64,000 bases of DNA from JAWKTM01 sp041399085 (lineage in GTDB: Bacteria; Planctomycetota; Planctomycetia; Pirellulales; Pirellulaceae), in NCBI GenBank assembly GCA_041399085.1, contig JAWKTM010000014.1, positions 62,001-126,000 on the forward strand, written 5' to 3'. The notes below the pieces were generated by a model. That model was not told the DNA's origin. It was given only the letters and a program-made list of their open reading frames with translations, and made no database searches. Positions 38,387-50,919 of this stretch are shown piece after piece. The translations under genes and the position numbers were made by a program. The stretch's first letter is position 1. Each line of letters starts with the position of its first letter.

Positions 38387-41300
38387 TTACGGGAGATCGT
38401 CGATCGTGAGAACATCCTCATCACGCTTGTCATCCTTCACGTTGTCCTTTTTCGAGCCGCCGAGAGTGGCAAAGAAAAGATCGCGGCCCTTCTCACCCCG
38501 GAGCGTATCCCGGTCGTTGTCTTCCACAAGCGTGGAACGATTGAGCAGAAAGCTGCCGTTCAATCCGCCCGCCGACGCACCAACTAAATGTTCTCGCTTT
38601 TGATCGTAGCTGGCGTCGCCACGATTCCACTCGGAGTGAATCGCCGCCAATGCGGCCCGATTCTCTTCTTCGGTCCAACGCATCGTGATCAACAGATCGT
38701 CCTCGTGACCCGCTTTGAGATCGTCTCGCCCGAGACCGCCGATCAGTATGTCATCGCCACGGTCGCCCCACAGCGAGTCGTCCCCATCGCCACCAGATAG
38801 CACATCGTCGCCATCGCCGCCCCAAAGATCGTCATTTCCAGCGCCGCCAATGAGCACATCATTGCCGCCTCGGCCTTTGAGTTTGTCGTCTCCATCGCCG
38901 CCGAACAGCGTGTCCGCCGCGCTACCGCCCGTTAGATGGTCCCGGCCATCGCCGCCGTAAATCAAGGCTGGTATATCCAGCCCGCCGTCGCTGCCTCCGT
39001 CCGACCAACCATCGCTGCCGCCGTCGGATCCACCACCAATCGTAGCGTGGTCATCATCCGCACACAGATAGACTTCAATCTGTTCAATCTCCCAGGGGCG
39101 GAAATAGGCAATCTCCGTGCCCCGATCGTTGCCCCCATCGGAATGCCCGCGTCCTCGATCGCGACCACCGTCGCTACCGCCGTCCGACCCGCCATTGCCG
39201 TTGCGCCTGCCGCGATCGTGGCCACCATCACTGCCGCCATCGGACCCGCCCCGCACATCCAAATTCGCGGTCACTTTAATCCACGGATTCCAGCGACTAC
39301 CAGTCTGATGAACGTTAACAATATCCTTCCCGTCCGTGCCGATCACATACAGCGTCCCATCCACGAGACCGATGCCTTGAACAACGGCCAGCACGGTCTG
39401 CGCGTCCGATTGACCATTATCGTCATCCACCACGGTAATGGTGACCTCAAAAATACCACCCGAGCCATACGTATGGCTATGCAAGAACCCGTCGCCGCTT
39501 TGATCAACGGCTCCAGCCGGGAGAGACTCGATGGGAGATCCATCTCCCCAATCGACTTGCACTGTATGTGTGTCGAGGGTTCCAACATCGGCGAACGAAC
39601 CACTAATGGTCACTATGCCGTCGCTCGACGATTCACATGGGGCATCATGGTCCGATGCGGCGGAAGTGATCGTGGGTGAAAGATTTTGCACGACAACCGA
39701 GGTTGATCCAGAGCCGCTCAGCGAGTCATCGTCAGTAACCGTGGCGCTAATCGTATAAGTGTCGCTGGCCGAGACGCTGGGGTTGTCGTCCAGGTATTGG
39801 TGGGTCAGCGAGAAGGTCTGGCTGCCACTGCCGCTGGCCGGGAATGTATACGTCTCCACATTGTTGGGCGACAGCGCATCGCCCCAGTTTACTACTAAGG
39901 TGAATGTGTCGAGCGTCCCGGGATCACGTGGTGCCGTCGCGTGCCACGTTCTCTTGATCGTCGTACGCGTCCAGGTCAACGTGGCGCATCATCACGTCAC
40001 CGTGCCGTGGCATTGTCTAGCGAGTCATCGTCAGTAACCGTGCGCTTGATAGTGTCGCGGCCGACCGCTGGGATTGTCGTCCAGGTATGGTGAGGCGAGG
40101 TCTGGCTGCCACTGCCGCTGGCCGGGAACGTATACGTCTCCACTTGTGGGCGACAGCGCATCGCTTTACTACTAAGGTGAATGTGTCGAGCGTCCCGGGA
40201 TCCGCGATAGTACCGGTCAGCGTCGCCACGCCGTTCTCGTTGATCGTCGTCACGGCGTCCAGCGTCAACGTCGGCCACATCATCCACCGTCACCGTGGCC
40301 GTGGCGTTGTCACTTAGCGAGTCATCGTCAGTAACCGTGGCGTAATCGTGTAAGTGTCGCTGGCCGAGCCGCTGGGATTGTCGTCCAGGTATTGGTGGGT
40401 CAGCGAGAAGGTCTGGCTGCCACTGCCGCTGGCCGAAGAATGTTACGTCTCCACATTGTTGGGCGACAGCGCATCGCCCCAGTTTACTACTAAGGTGAAT
40501 GTGTCGAGCGTCCCGGGATCCGCGATAGTACCGGTCAGCGTCGCCACGCCGTTCTCGTTGATCGTCGTCACGGCGTCCAGCGTCAACGTCGGCGCCCATC
40601 ATCGACCGTCACCGTGACCGTGGCGTTGTCCTTAGCGAATCATCGTCAGTAACCGTGGCGGCTAATCGTATACGTGTCGCTGGCCGAGCCGCTGGGATTG
40701 TCGTCCAGGTATTGGTGGGTCAGCGAGAAGGTCTGGCTGCCACTGCCGCTGGCCGGGAACGTATACGTCTCCACATTGTTGGGCGACAGCGCATCGCCCC
40801 AGTTTACTACTAAGGTGAATGTGTCGAGCGTCCGGGATCCGCGATGTCCGGTCAGCGTCGCCACGCGTTCTCGTTGATCGTCGTCACGGCGTCCAGGTCC
40901 GTCGGCCCACATCATCACCGTCACGTGGCCGTGGCGTTGTCGCTTAGCGAGTCATCGTCAGTAACCGTGGCTTCGTATACGTGTCGCTGGCCGAGCCCTG
41001 GGTTTCGTCCGGTAGTGGGTCAGGAAGGTCTGGCTGCCACTGCCGCTGGCCGGGAACGTATACGTCTCCACATTGTTGGGCGACAGCGCATCGCCCCAGT
41101 TTACTACTAAGGTGAATGTGTCGAGCGTCCCGGGATCCGCGATCGTACCGGTCAGCGTCGCCACGCCGTTCTCGTTGATCGTCGTCACGGCGTCCAGCGT
41201 CAACGTCGGCGCCACATCATCGACCGTCACCGTGGCCGTGGCGTTGTCGCTTAGCGAGTCATCGTCAGTAACCGTGGCGCTAATCGTATACGTGTCGCTG

Positions 41301-44300
41301 GCCGAGCCGCTGGGATTGTCGTCCAGGTATTGGTGTGATGCGGTGAAGCTACGTTGACCAACTGGGAGGTTAGGACGGTCGTCGATCCGGTGGAGACGTA
41401 CGTTCTGAAACGCATGTCGGCATCGAGAATTGAAAAACTTCCCCACGTGTTTGCACCCGAGGGGTCCCTCGAAAACACGCTGCCGTCCGCATACTCATCA
41501 AGGCGCGGACCGCCTACTGCAAAGTCGACGCTCGATCCATTTTCAAGAACGATCGCCAAAACCTGGCCGACGCTAACCGCGACCGGAGAACCGCTTAAAT
41601 CAATCGCTACAAACTCCGCATTCGGCGTCGTGGGGAAACTGGTGACTGGAACAGTTAAGGTTGCCAACAGTTGCGATTCGTCAGGTACACCGGCAGTTGT
41701 TCCCAGAATCTTAACGACAAAGTCCCCCGATCCGCCAATTGAGTTCGATCCGCGCACGTCGACACGAGTCAGGTTACCTGTTTGTCCAACGGTGAACGTT
41801 TGCGCCAATGATTGATTCGATTGGATTGCCCCGCTCCAGTCTTGTCGATTGACATTACTCTCCTGGTCGAGCAACACGCCGCCACCTTCCCCCCAATCGA
41901 TCACCACCTGATGCACATCAAGTGCCCCTGGATCGTTAAAGGTACCATTCACCGTGACCATTCCGTTCTCGTCGACAGCCGTTGAGCTGAGAATCAGTGG
42001 GTCCAGTGTCGGAGCGACGTTGGTAATACTAATGGTCGCTGTGTCGCTATCGAATTCTCCGAAGTCGTCGGTCACTCGTAGCGTTACGGTAACACTGCTC
42101 GGACCATCCAGTCCCGCCGCGTCGAATAATGGATTGATTCCAACCTCGTCGCCACGAGCGGCGGTACCGCCCGTCTCGCCGAAGATTCCGTCACCATCCA
42201 AATCCCAAAGGTAATGAAGGCTGGCAGTCGATTGTTCGCTATCCAAGCTGTTCGAACCATCGAGCATTACGGCGCCGCCTTCTGGCACGGAGTAAGGGCC
42301 GCCAGCGTCGGCCGTGGGCGGCGTATTCCGAATCACCGTCACGTCAAATGTATCGGTTAAAGAGCCCAAATCATCATCGGCGACCGTTACCGACACGGTG
42401 TATGTGGAAGAGGGCGGCCCGACAATCGGAAAGTCGTGATTTAGGACAAAACCACGGTTACCAGTTGGACTGACTGCAAATGATTGCGGACCGGTACTGT
42501 CACCAAAATCGACCGTTACGGTATGCGAATCCTGCGAGCCAGGATCGGTGAAGTTGATCGTGCGATCGAACGCCACCGTCGTGGCTGGCAAAGTCTCGTC
42601 GCCTCCCGCCTCAAAATTGGGCGGCACGTTATTGACGGTCACTGCCAGGTTGGCGGAAATTCCGCCATCACTGAGCACCACGTTTTGTGCTCCAATTGAC
42701 ACGATGCCGACCGAGTGCGTCTCGAGAATGGTAAATGCAGGGTCAGGATTGATGAAACGATTGTGGGTCGGGAAGCCATTGATCATGTTACTGGTAATCC
42801 CTATTGCCACTCCTGCCGGCGTAGCCGAAAAACCGGTTGAGAAGTTGATCCCGGGCCCATCCGCACCAATGACCGAAGGCAGAAAAGCATAGTAGCCCGC
42901 TTGCCCATTGCTGGTATCAAGAAACAGGTCGCCGCCCGCGTTAAAGAAATCCTCGATTGCTGCTGAATATGTATTTAAGAGCGCTGTATTGCTGTTTTCA
43001 GGCAACACGAGGACATCAATTTGGCTTAAATAGTTACGAAACGCCGTTTCAGAACTCAGATTCGAGCTGTTCGCAAGGATGACTCCGCCAAAGGCCGTTC
43101 CATTGATAGGCGTCGCACCGGGAACGAAGGTCGAGCTGCGAAACAGCCCGATCGTGTAATCACTACGAGCGATCTCTAGCGGTGTGCCCTTTCCACGCAA
43201 ATAGTCGAGCGCGATATCGTCGAAATGGTTTTGTGCAAGCGGCGAATGCGAGAGGATGTCGTGTCCTGTTAAGAATATGCTACCCCCATGCACGAGTCCC
43301 GCGCTGCCACCATCGTCGTCTTCGAAGCTGATAATCGAAATGTTGTAAACGTCCGCAATCGTTCCTGATGGGTTGTCATCCAAATACTGGTGGCTCACGG
43401 AAAAGGAAGTGGAGCCCGCGGGAATGTTAACGGTCTCTGGCGAGCCCTCTCCCCAGTCGACTACAAGCGTGTAACTGTCTAGCGTGCTCGGGTCGACGAT
43501 GTCGGCGGTTAGGGTGGCGACGCCGTTCTCGGAAATGGATGTCGTAACCGATTGGTTTTCGATGGTTGGCGAGACGTTGTTCACGGTAACGAACGCCGCG
43601 GCCGAATCAGAAAGAATTCCGTCATCCACTGTCACGTTGATAGTCGTCACGTCCGATGATGTAGCGGTCGGGTGGTCATCCGCCACGATATGCGAGACGC
43701 TGAAGCTGGTCACACCAGCCAGCACGTTCAGAATCGTGGTATTCGATCCATCACCCCAGTCAATCGTTACGTTATGAGCATCGCCACCGTCCTCGGCAGT
43801 GAACGATCCGCTCAATGTGATGGTATCTCCCTCGTTCACTTCCGAGCTCGAAACAGAGAGATCGGTGTCGTTAATGACGGGAGCTTCGTTGAGGTCGAGG
43901 ACTCCGATCGAAAACACGTGCTCGACAAACAAACCTCCCTGATCGGTGGAGCGCACTCGAATGCTGTATGAGCTTTGAGATTCGAAGTCTGGAACGGCGG
44001 TAATCTTCAACTGATTGCCGTCGATTGTGAAAGCGCTATTATCCGCCGAGCCGGTGCCAGGAACCAGGGAATATGTGAATGATGGATTGGCATCGGGATC
44101 CGTCGAAGACAAAGTACCGACAACCGTCCCGCTGGCCGAGTTTTCGGCCACAGAATTGTTTGAAAGGCTAAGCGACGTTGGGTTCTCGTTTACGTCCGAA
44201 ATATTGATGGTGAAAGCTCGCTCAATTGGATTGCCACCGGCATCGGTGGACCGAACCCGGACTGAATAGCTCGATTGACTCTCGAAGTCCGGCACGAATC

Positions 44301-46269
44301 CCAACTGTAGTTGGTCGCCGGAAACGGAGAATAAACTGTTGTTTGCATCACCAGTTCCCGAGGCAAGTGCATAGGTAAAGGTATCACCCGCATCGGGATC
44401 GGACGTTGATAGTGTGCCGACCGATGTGCCGACGGCTGAGTTCTCCGCGACCGTCGTCGGGGCGAGACTAAGTTGCGTGGGTGGGTCTTGCACGGGATCG
44501 ACTGTGATGGAGACGGTCGCCGTGCTGAAGCCACCGTTGCTATCGGTTACCTTGAACACGAACGCATCCGAGCCCGCGTAGTTCGTGAAGGGCGTATACG
44601 TGTAATTCGCGCCACTGCCGGTCAACGATCCGTGGCTTGGCCCTGAGTCAATCGAGAACGTGAAGAGATCACCATCAATGTCATTGCCCGTCAGTACAAT
44701 ATTCACGGGCGTCTCTTCGCTAGTTGTGATGCTCTGCGAATCACCCGTGGGAAAATGATTGACGGTCAACGTCGTCAAAACCACGTCGTTGCCGGTCCCA
44801 CCAACGTAACTGATATCGAATACGTTCCCGCCGTAGGACACCAAACCGCCTTCGGGCAAACCATTGAAGATGCCTGTTGTTGGATTACCACTCGTGTTAC
44901 TAATGATCGTGAACTGGTCACCGACCGAAGCAAAACTTGTAAGTAGCGTGACTTCTAAATCGCCCGTGATTTCCAGGCTGCCGTCGACGACCAGTTGATC
45001 GTAACCGCTGCCCGGTGTGACGCCGTTGAGTTCGACTTCGAAGTCGGTTGTACTGGCGTTGCGAAAGATGGTGTTGCCATCAAGTGTGAGAATGCCCGTG
45101 GCGCCCACGGCGCCGGGATTCAGATTGCCATAGATGTCGGCCGTACTGCTGGTGTTGGTCCAACTGATTGTACCCGTGCCGGTCAGGCGATCACCGAAGC
45201 CGGAATCGACATACGGGCCCACAGTTGTGGTGATGGAACTGTTCAGCTCCGCGGTGCTGCCGCTAACTTGCAAACGATAGGCGTCGACCGCGCCGTTGAG
45301 CTCCGCGGTTCCACTACTGCTGCCAGCCACGATTAAGCTGTAGCCGTTTATAGCGCTGGTCGTTATCAAATCGCCATTGACAACCAGTCGGTGATTGCTG
45401 GAATTCGGTCGCAGGTAGATAGTTGAGAACGGTCCGCTGACGATGTCGCCGTTCCAAGTGTTTGTCTGGCCATTTCCGAGGCTGTACAAGCTGGCATTGG
45501 TCGACGGCGCCGAGGTGAGCCGCTCGCTGGCCACCGTGACGCCGTTTTCCAACTGCACTTCGCCGCTGTTGTTGGTGATGATCGTGCCGCTGGCCGCCGC
45601 GTTGCCACCGGCTCCCAAGGCGTTGTTGTGGCGCACCGCCAGCGTGTTGCTGCCGACTCGCGTTTCGCCGCTGTAGGTATTGTCGCCCTCCAAGGCCACC
45701 GTGCTATTGCCGGCGGTCAGCACGTCGCCGCTGCCGGAGATGATTCCGCTGACGACCAACGTGCTGCCGGACGCTTCCAGGCTCAGATCGTTACCGTTGG
45801 TGTTAATATCGCCGCTGACCGTGAACGTACCCGAAGTGCTGCTAAATCCACCGGCCGATCCCAGTTGAACCGGAATCCCAAAATCGTTGTTCGTGCCGTT
45901 ATTGGTGATGGAACCAGTCAGCAACAACTCGTTACCGTCAACCACGTAGCTGTCCCCAACGAACAGCATCGAGCCAAAGTTCGTGCTCGGGGGGAAATCG
46001 TTGATATTGGTTTTTTGCAGCCCGCCGACGGGAAAGATTAAATCGTCACCGGTGATCGGCGCAACGTCACTGGACCAGTTCTCTGGTGTCGTCCAATTCG
46101 CATCGGCACCGCCGCCATCCCACACGATCGTGGCCAGCATCCGCCGGTCTTCGAGCGATTCCACGAATATCGCGCGGCGTCGTTCATGACGCTTGCGATT
46201 GCGACGAGTTGAGTTCGACTTGCGATTCAGTTTTTGGAATGACGGTAGGTATCGGGGGGACATGAACAT
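38387..46269 (-). CDS. Giant cell-surface protein: beta-helix, cadherin, PKD repeats and RTX C-terminus (frame breaks in the repeats)
   Basis: Start ATG 46269, basic N-terminus, then VESLEDRRMLA. In order: autotransporter-like beta-helix (about residues 55-500), a Big/cadherin-like domain (TYTPFTNYAGSDAFVF), two cadherin-type domains (each with DPDA and DFESQSSYS), PKD-type domains with VDWGDGS cores, a nested alpha/beta domain (about 983-1200), further PKD domains and a lectin-like beta-sandwich (41,350-41,900). From about 41,340 to 39,700 come near-identical 107-residue PKD repeats, in which the frame breaks at least six times. The last 530 codons (to 38387) are open: PKD domains, an SDGG-rich insert, and about nine RTX Ca-binding nonapeptides (GGDGDDKLKG, GGAGNDDLWG). 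RTX repeats point to type I secretion. Total about 2,600 residues; likely adhesion or envelope role. Confidence 0.8.
39700..41340 (-). repeat. Near-identical 321-bp tandem repeats encoding PKD domains
   Basis: The DNA anchor TTTACTACTAAGGTGAATG recurs at about 39,890, 40,165, 40,485, 40,803 and 41,100; without indels the unit would be 321 bp, i.e. 107 codons (VDDVAPTLTLDAVTTINENG ... YTISATVTDDDSLSDNATAT). Copies are almost identical at DNA level apart from scattered deletions of one to a few bases, which shorten some units to about 280-300 bp. Older PKD domains elsewhere in the same gene are strongly diverged from these. Confidence 0.85.
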
Positions 46270-46741
46270 GCTCCGAAGGCGGTAAGCGATGGCGGACGAC
46301 TCTCAATGCTGGTTCGCGCGAAGATCAACTTGCGCGGTGTGGTTCTCCACACCTAATAGGCCAGCTCACCGCGAATCTTCTCGCCTGGCGGAAAAAATGT
46401 TTCGGGATTTTGCAGTGCGGCCGCTTTCAGAAACGAGGCCGCGCGGTAGCGGATCAACGGGTTCCGGTTTGACGGGATGCCGCATTCGTCTCAGTAATTG
46501 GCGGAGTTTGCCAAAGATTCCAGTGCGCTATTCCGCGAGTGTCCGTGCGAGCGTTCCAGAAGCTGCATTTCGGAGAGGCGGTTGGAGATACGGCATAGTT
46601 TCGCGATGCGGTGACTCGCAGAGAGTGAATCGCTTCAGACGATTGCAACCATTGCGAACTACGGCTTTAATCGCAGGAGCCCGAGCGCGAAATCTCGGCG
46701 CGGCATGACGGTCGACGCATTGGCAATCGACGGAGGAATTC

Positions 46742-47371
46742 GTGAGGGAGAATCAGGACGGTACGGCGGCGCGATATCCGTCCACGCGGATCACGCTATT
46801 GCGCAAAGTAAAGGACGCTACCGATGACCACGCGTGGCGACAATTCGTAGATCAATACACACCGCTGGTGTTCAGGTATTGCCGCCAACGGGGATTGCAG
46901 GACGCGGATGCGTGCGACGTAACGCAAAATGTTTTCATGGCGGTCGCGCGAGCGATGGATCGTTTCGACTACGATTCCAGTCGCGGTCGGTTCCGAAGTT
47001 GGCTAGGTAAGGTGACGGTTCGCGAGATCTATCGATTTCTGGTGCGAGCCAAACGTACCGCTCCCATTTGCGGCGTCGTCGGAACTGGGCAACGTTTAGA
47101 CGAAGTCAGCGGCGAACTCGAATCGGACTGGCAGGCTCACTACAACCGCCATATCTACGGACTGGCGCTCAAGCGAATTCAGCCGACATTCGACGCCAAG
47201 GTATGGCAGGCTTTCGAGTTGACTTGGTTGCAGGATCGGAAGCCGAGCGAGGCGGCCGAACTGCTGAAGCGCGAGCCGCAGTGGGTTTACCAGGCCAAAT
47301 TCCGCGTGTTGCGGCACCTGCGAGACGTCGTCCAAGAACTTGCCGACGACTGTCCGCTCAGCGGTCGCTGA
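46742..47371 (+). CDS. ECF RNA polymerase sigma factor (planctomycete kinase-associated type)
   Basis: 209 residues from GTG 46742, preceded by GGAGG (46732-46736) at 5 bases. Region 2 is recognisable in WRQFVDQYTPLVFRYCRQRG, DADACDVTQNVFMAVARAMD and FDYDSSRGRFRSWLGKVTVR; region 4 is WQAFELTWLQDRKPSEAAEL with EPQWVYQAKFRVLRHLRD. The RFRSWL...TVRE pattern with a long linker is that of the planctomycete ECF factors encoded beside Ser/Thr kinases, and such a kinase follows 29 bp later. The kinase probably controls its activity, in place of a classical anti-sigma factor. The giant surface protein diverges from it across 472 bp (46270-46741), in which I see no clear operator. Confidence 0.9.
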   Translation: MRENQDGTAARYPSTRITLLRKVKDATDDHAWRQFVDQYTPLVFRYCRQRGLQDADACDVTQNVFMAVARAMDRFDYDSSRGRFRSWLGKVTVREIYRFLVRAKRTAPICGVVGTGQRLDEVSGELESDWQAHYNRHIYGLALKRIQPTFDAKVWQAFELTWLQDRKPSEAAELLKREPQWVYQAKFRVLRHLRDVVQELADDCPLSGR

Positions 47372-47400
47372 GGGCCACGATGCTTCGGGCTACGTGAATC

Positions 47401-50400
47401 ATGGAATGCCTCTCTGATCGGGCCTTGCGTCGTTTCGCGGCCGGTTCGTTGTCCGAGCCGCGTCAACGTGATACGGCTGAACATCTTCGGAGCAAGTGTA
47501 GGCATCTGCGGCTCAACGGGTTGAGAAGTTGTTCTTGGGTGATGAGCCAACGCACCCTTCGCTCCAGCGGCCGTATCGGGTGGAAACCGGCGCGACGCCG
47601 CGACGGGCGAGACGGAGCCCGCACTGGCTGACTTGCGACTGCGGTTGTACGAACTAGTCGGCTCGCCAGCCGATTGCGGGCAGGTCGGCGATAGTCATGC
47701 CAAGTGGGCCTCATCTCGGCCGCATCAACGAGACGATTCGCCGCAACCGCCCCGACTTTCCCGTTTCAAAATCGATCGTCGACTGGGAAGCGGTGGTTTC
47801 GGTGATGTCTTCTTGGCCTACGACGAGCTGCTGAAACGAAACGTCGCGATCAAGCTGCCTCGCACGGCTTCGTTGGCCGATCACGATTTGATGGAGCGAT
47901 TCTTGCGCGAAGGTAAGGCCGCCGCGCAGCTCCATCATCCCAACATCATTCCGGTCTACGAAGCGGGCACGATCGATTCCGTCTGTTATTTAGCGTCGGC
48001 GTATTGTGATGGCCCGACGCTGCGACAATGGTTGAACGAGCGGGCCGCGCCGGCCGAACCGCGTTTCGCCGCTTGGTTGGTCGCGGCGTTGGCCGACGCC
48101 GTCGAACACGCACATCGACGCGGAATCTTGCACCGCGATGTCAAACCGGGCAACGTGCTCTTGGAACCGGCGCCGAATGAGCCGTTTGGCTGTACACCGA
48201 AGCTCACCGATTTCGGGTTGGCGAAGATAATCGAGCGAGACTCGACCGATCAGGATACGACCGCCAGCCACTTGTTGATGGGAACGCCGCGATACATGTC
48301 GCCGGAACAAGCGGCCGGTCGCCGTGACGAAATCGGGACCGCGACCGACATCTACTCGCTGGGCGTTGTGCTCTATGAGTTGCTGACCGGAGTGCCGCCC
48401 GTGGTTGGTGGCAATCACGCCGAGACTTTACAGCGACTGTTGCTGGAGGAGCCGGTGCGTCCGCGGCAGCGAACACCGGCGATTCCGCGCGACTTAGAAG
48501 CGATTTGCTTGAAGTGCTTGGAAAAACGCCCGGAACGTCGGTTCGGCCATGCCAGTCAGTTGGCCGAAGACTTGCGGCGATTCCTGCGCGGTGACACGAC
48601 GCACGCGCGGCCACTATCGAGGACGGAGGCGATGCGGCGCTGGGCCGTAAGGCATCCGGTTCGAGCGACGATTGTCTCGGCCAGCCTCCTTGTGTGGTTG
48701 GTGCTTTTAGGCAGTTTGGTTGGGTACACACGGTTGTTGCAGCAGTCGGGACGGCGAATCGAACGTTCGTTGCAGGAGGCGCGGGCGGCACGAATGCAAG
48801 CGATGACCAGCGAAGCTCGGTTGCGCGAGATGTTGTACGTCGCCGATATGAAACTGGCGAAGCGAGCGTTGGACGATGGCGATCTCCGGCAAGTAACTCG
48901 GCTGCTCGAGGCACATAAAAAGCGCGATGACCAATCCGACTTGCGAGATTTCAGTTGGCGATTCTTGCACAACAGCTCGAATCAACGGCAACGGCTCCTC
49001 GCGACCTGTCCCGGCGACGTGTACCAAATCCGGTTTTCGCGTAATGGCGATCGGCTCGCAACGGCTTGCAAGGATGGCATCGCGCGGATCTATGAATGCG
49101 AAGGGTGGTCGCCAGTCGCCGAGATCGAGACGGGCCAAGGCGAACTCAACGGTGTCAGCTTCTCGCCCGACGCGTCGCGGTTGGCCACGGCCGGTGACGA
49201 TGGAACCGCGGTCGTGTGGCGAGTCGAGGATGGTCAGCGTCTACTAACCATTCCCGCCCTTCCGCGCTTGGCCTTCCAGGCGCTGTTTTCACCTGACGGC
49301 AAGACGATTGCCACTTGTGGTGAAAGTCCGGTGATCGGCTTGTGGGATTCGGAGACAGGCGAATCATTGGGCAGTTTGCTCGGGCATGAAAAGCCCGTGG
49401 AATCGATCGCCATTTCACCCGACGGTCGATGGCTGGCTTCGGCCAGTAGCGACCGGACGACGAAGCTTTGGAATCTGGCCGAACGCAAACTCGAACGGAA
49501 CTGGTCGCAACATGAAAATCGAGCGACGACAATCGCTTTTTCCGGCGACGGCCAGCGGTTGGCCGCCGGCACCGTCGAGGGCAATGCGATTGTGTGGGAT
49601 GTCGAATCTCGAAAGCGGCTACTCGACGTTCAACACCTGGATGGGGTTCAAAGTGTGACGTTCTCGCCCAATGGCCAAAGCCTGCTTGTCAGCGACCGTA
49701 GCGGTGCCGCGCGGCTGTGGCCCATCGACTCACAACTAGCTCCCCTCGCACAACCAGACACACTCGCTTGGCAAGCTCACGAAGGACGCACGTGGAGTGC
49801 GGCGTATTCGGCAGACGGGGAATTCGCCGTAACCAGCGGCGCTGACGGCAGCATACGGTTATGGAGATTATCGGGAGCGCCCGTTCGTGTGATCCGCGGT
49901 AGCTTTGCCAATCCCTTTGTCGATATTTCCATTGCTGATGAACAACTGGTTACGCTTCGCAAGGATACAGGTCTCCGAACTCGCTCACTTCCCGGTTGTG
50001 AGACAATTCAATTGGTCGAAAACCACGGCGGTGCATGGATGACTACCTGCCGTCTAACACCGCATCACTTTCTTATTGGTACGGAAGATGGACGATTGCT
50101 GCTGTGGGATATGGAGGCCAATGAGGTTGTCACGGAATGGGCAACCGAATTCAAGTCGCAGATTGAAGCGATTCGTCTCTCACGTGAAGGCCGAATGTTG
50201 GCGGTTCATTTCTATGATGAGGATACGGTCACTCTGTTTGAGATCAAGCACACAAATCCACCGGAACTGGTGCAAACACATGAGGTGGTAGCCAATATTC
50301 AGCAAGTCGCGCTATCGTCCAGCGGACGATGGTTGGCCGTAACGGACGGAGACGATATCAGCGTCTGGTATACAGCGACCGGCAAGTGTGTTGCGACCCT

Positions 50401-50780
50401 GACGGGCCATACCAGCACGGTGATGACGCTGGCGTTTTCCGAAGACGAACAGTTGTTGGTGTCGGGATCGCGTGATCGGCAAGTGAAGGTATGGGAGTGG
50501 AAGAACGCTCGGTCAGTTCATTCGCTAGAAGGACATCGCGATGACGTGCAATCGGTGGCAGTGTCTGTTGACGGACGGACGATCGCCAGTGGCGACCGCG
50601 GCGGCCGAATCAAACTCTGGCATGCCCGATTGGGCAGTGAATTGCTTGAGATTTCCACCGGTTCCCAACCCGTGTCCTATCTAATGTTCTCCCGACGATG
50701 GCCATTGGTTGGCATCGATCGATGGCCACGCTTCCTTGCGGTTAATCGACGGTCGACCACTGGATGAAAATGCCCCGTGA
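47401..50780 (+). CDS. Membrane Ser/Thr protein kinase with WD40 sensor domain (frame breaks at both ends)
   Basis: Starts ATG 47401 with an anti-sigma-like helix (LSDRALRRFAAGSLSEPRQR), then slips frame twice in 47,510-47,640. The long intact frame begins at 47,633: kinase domain with GSGGFGDV loop, VAIK lysine, HRDVKPGN catalytic loop, DFG, and MGTPRYMSPEQAAG activation segment, a full Hanks-type kinase. A single TM helix (TIVSASLLVWLVLLGSLVGY) follows at about 48,670-48,730, then a coiled coil, then some 10-12 WD40 repeats to the end (FSPDGRWLA-type blades). The frame slips again near 50,690; the next frame supplies GHWLASIDGHASLRLIDG and a stop at 50,780. It is the probable partner of the ECF factor directly upstream. 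Confidence 0.85.
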
Positions 50781-50805
50781 CCAACGGTCAAACGATGTCG
50801 AACTT

Positions 50806-50866
50806 TTAGGCGACCGGCGGATGAGAAGTTACCCAAGTGCTCGCACGACGCGCGAGCGAGTAATTT
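50806..50866 (+). repeat. Dispersed intergenic repeat, copy 1
   Basis: Begins TTTTAGGCGACCGGCGGATG and ends GACGCGCGAGCGAGTAATT. A second copy lies at 60949-61010. Between them the alignment is near-continuous apart from two short indels. Confidence 0.6.
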
Positions 50867-50919
50867 GACAAACTCACTTGCTGCGCCACGTGCTGGTATA
50901 TTTTTATCTGCCGCTCGCA

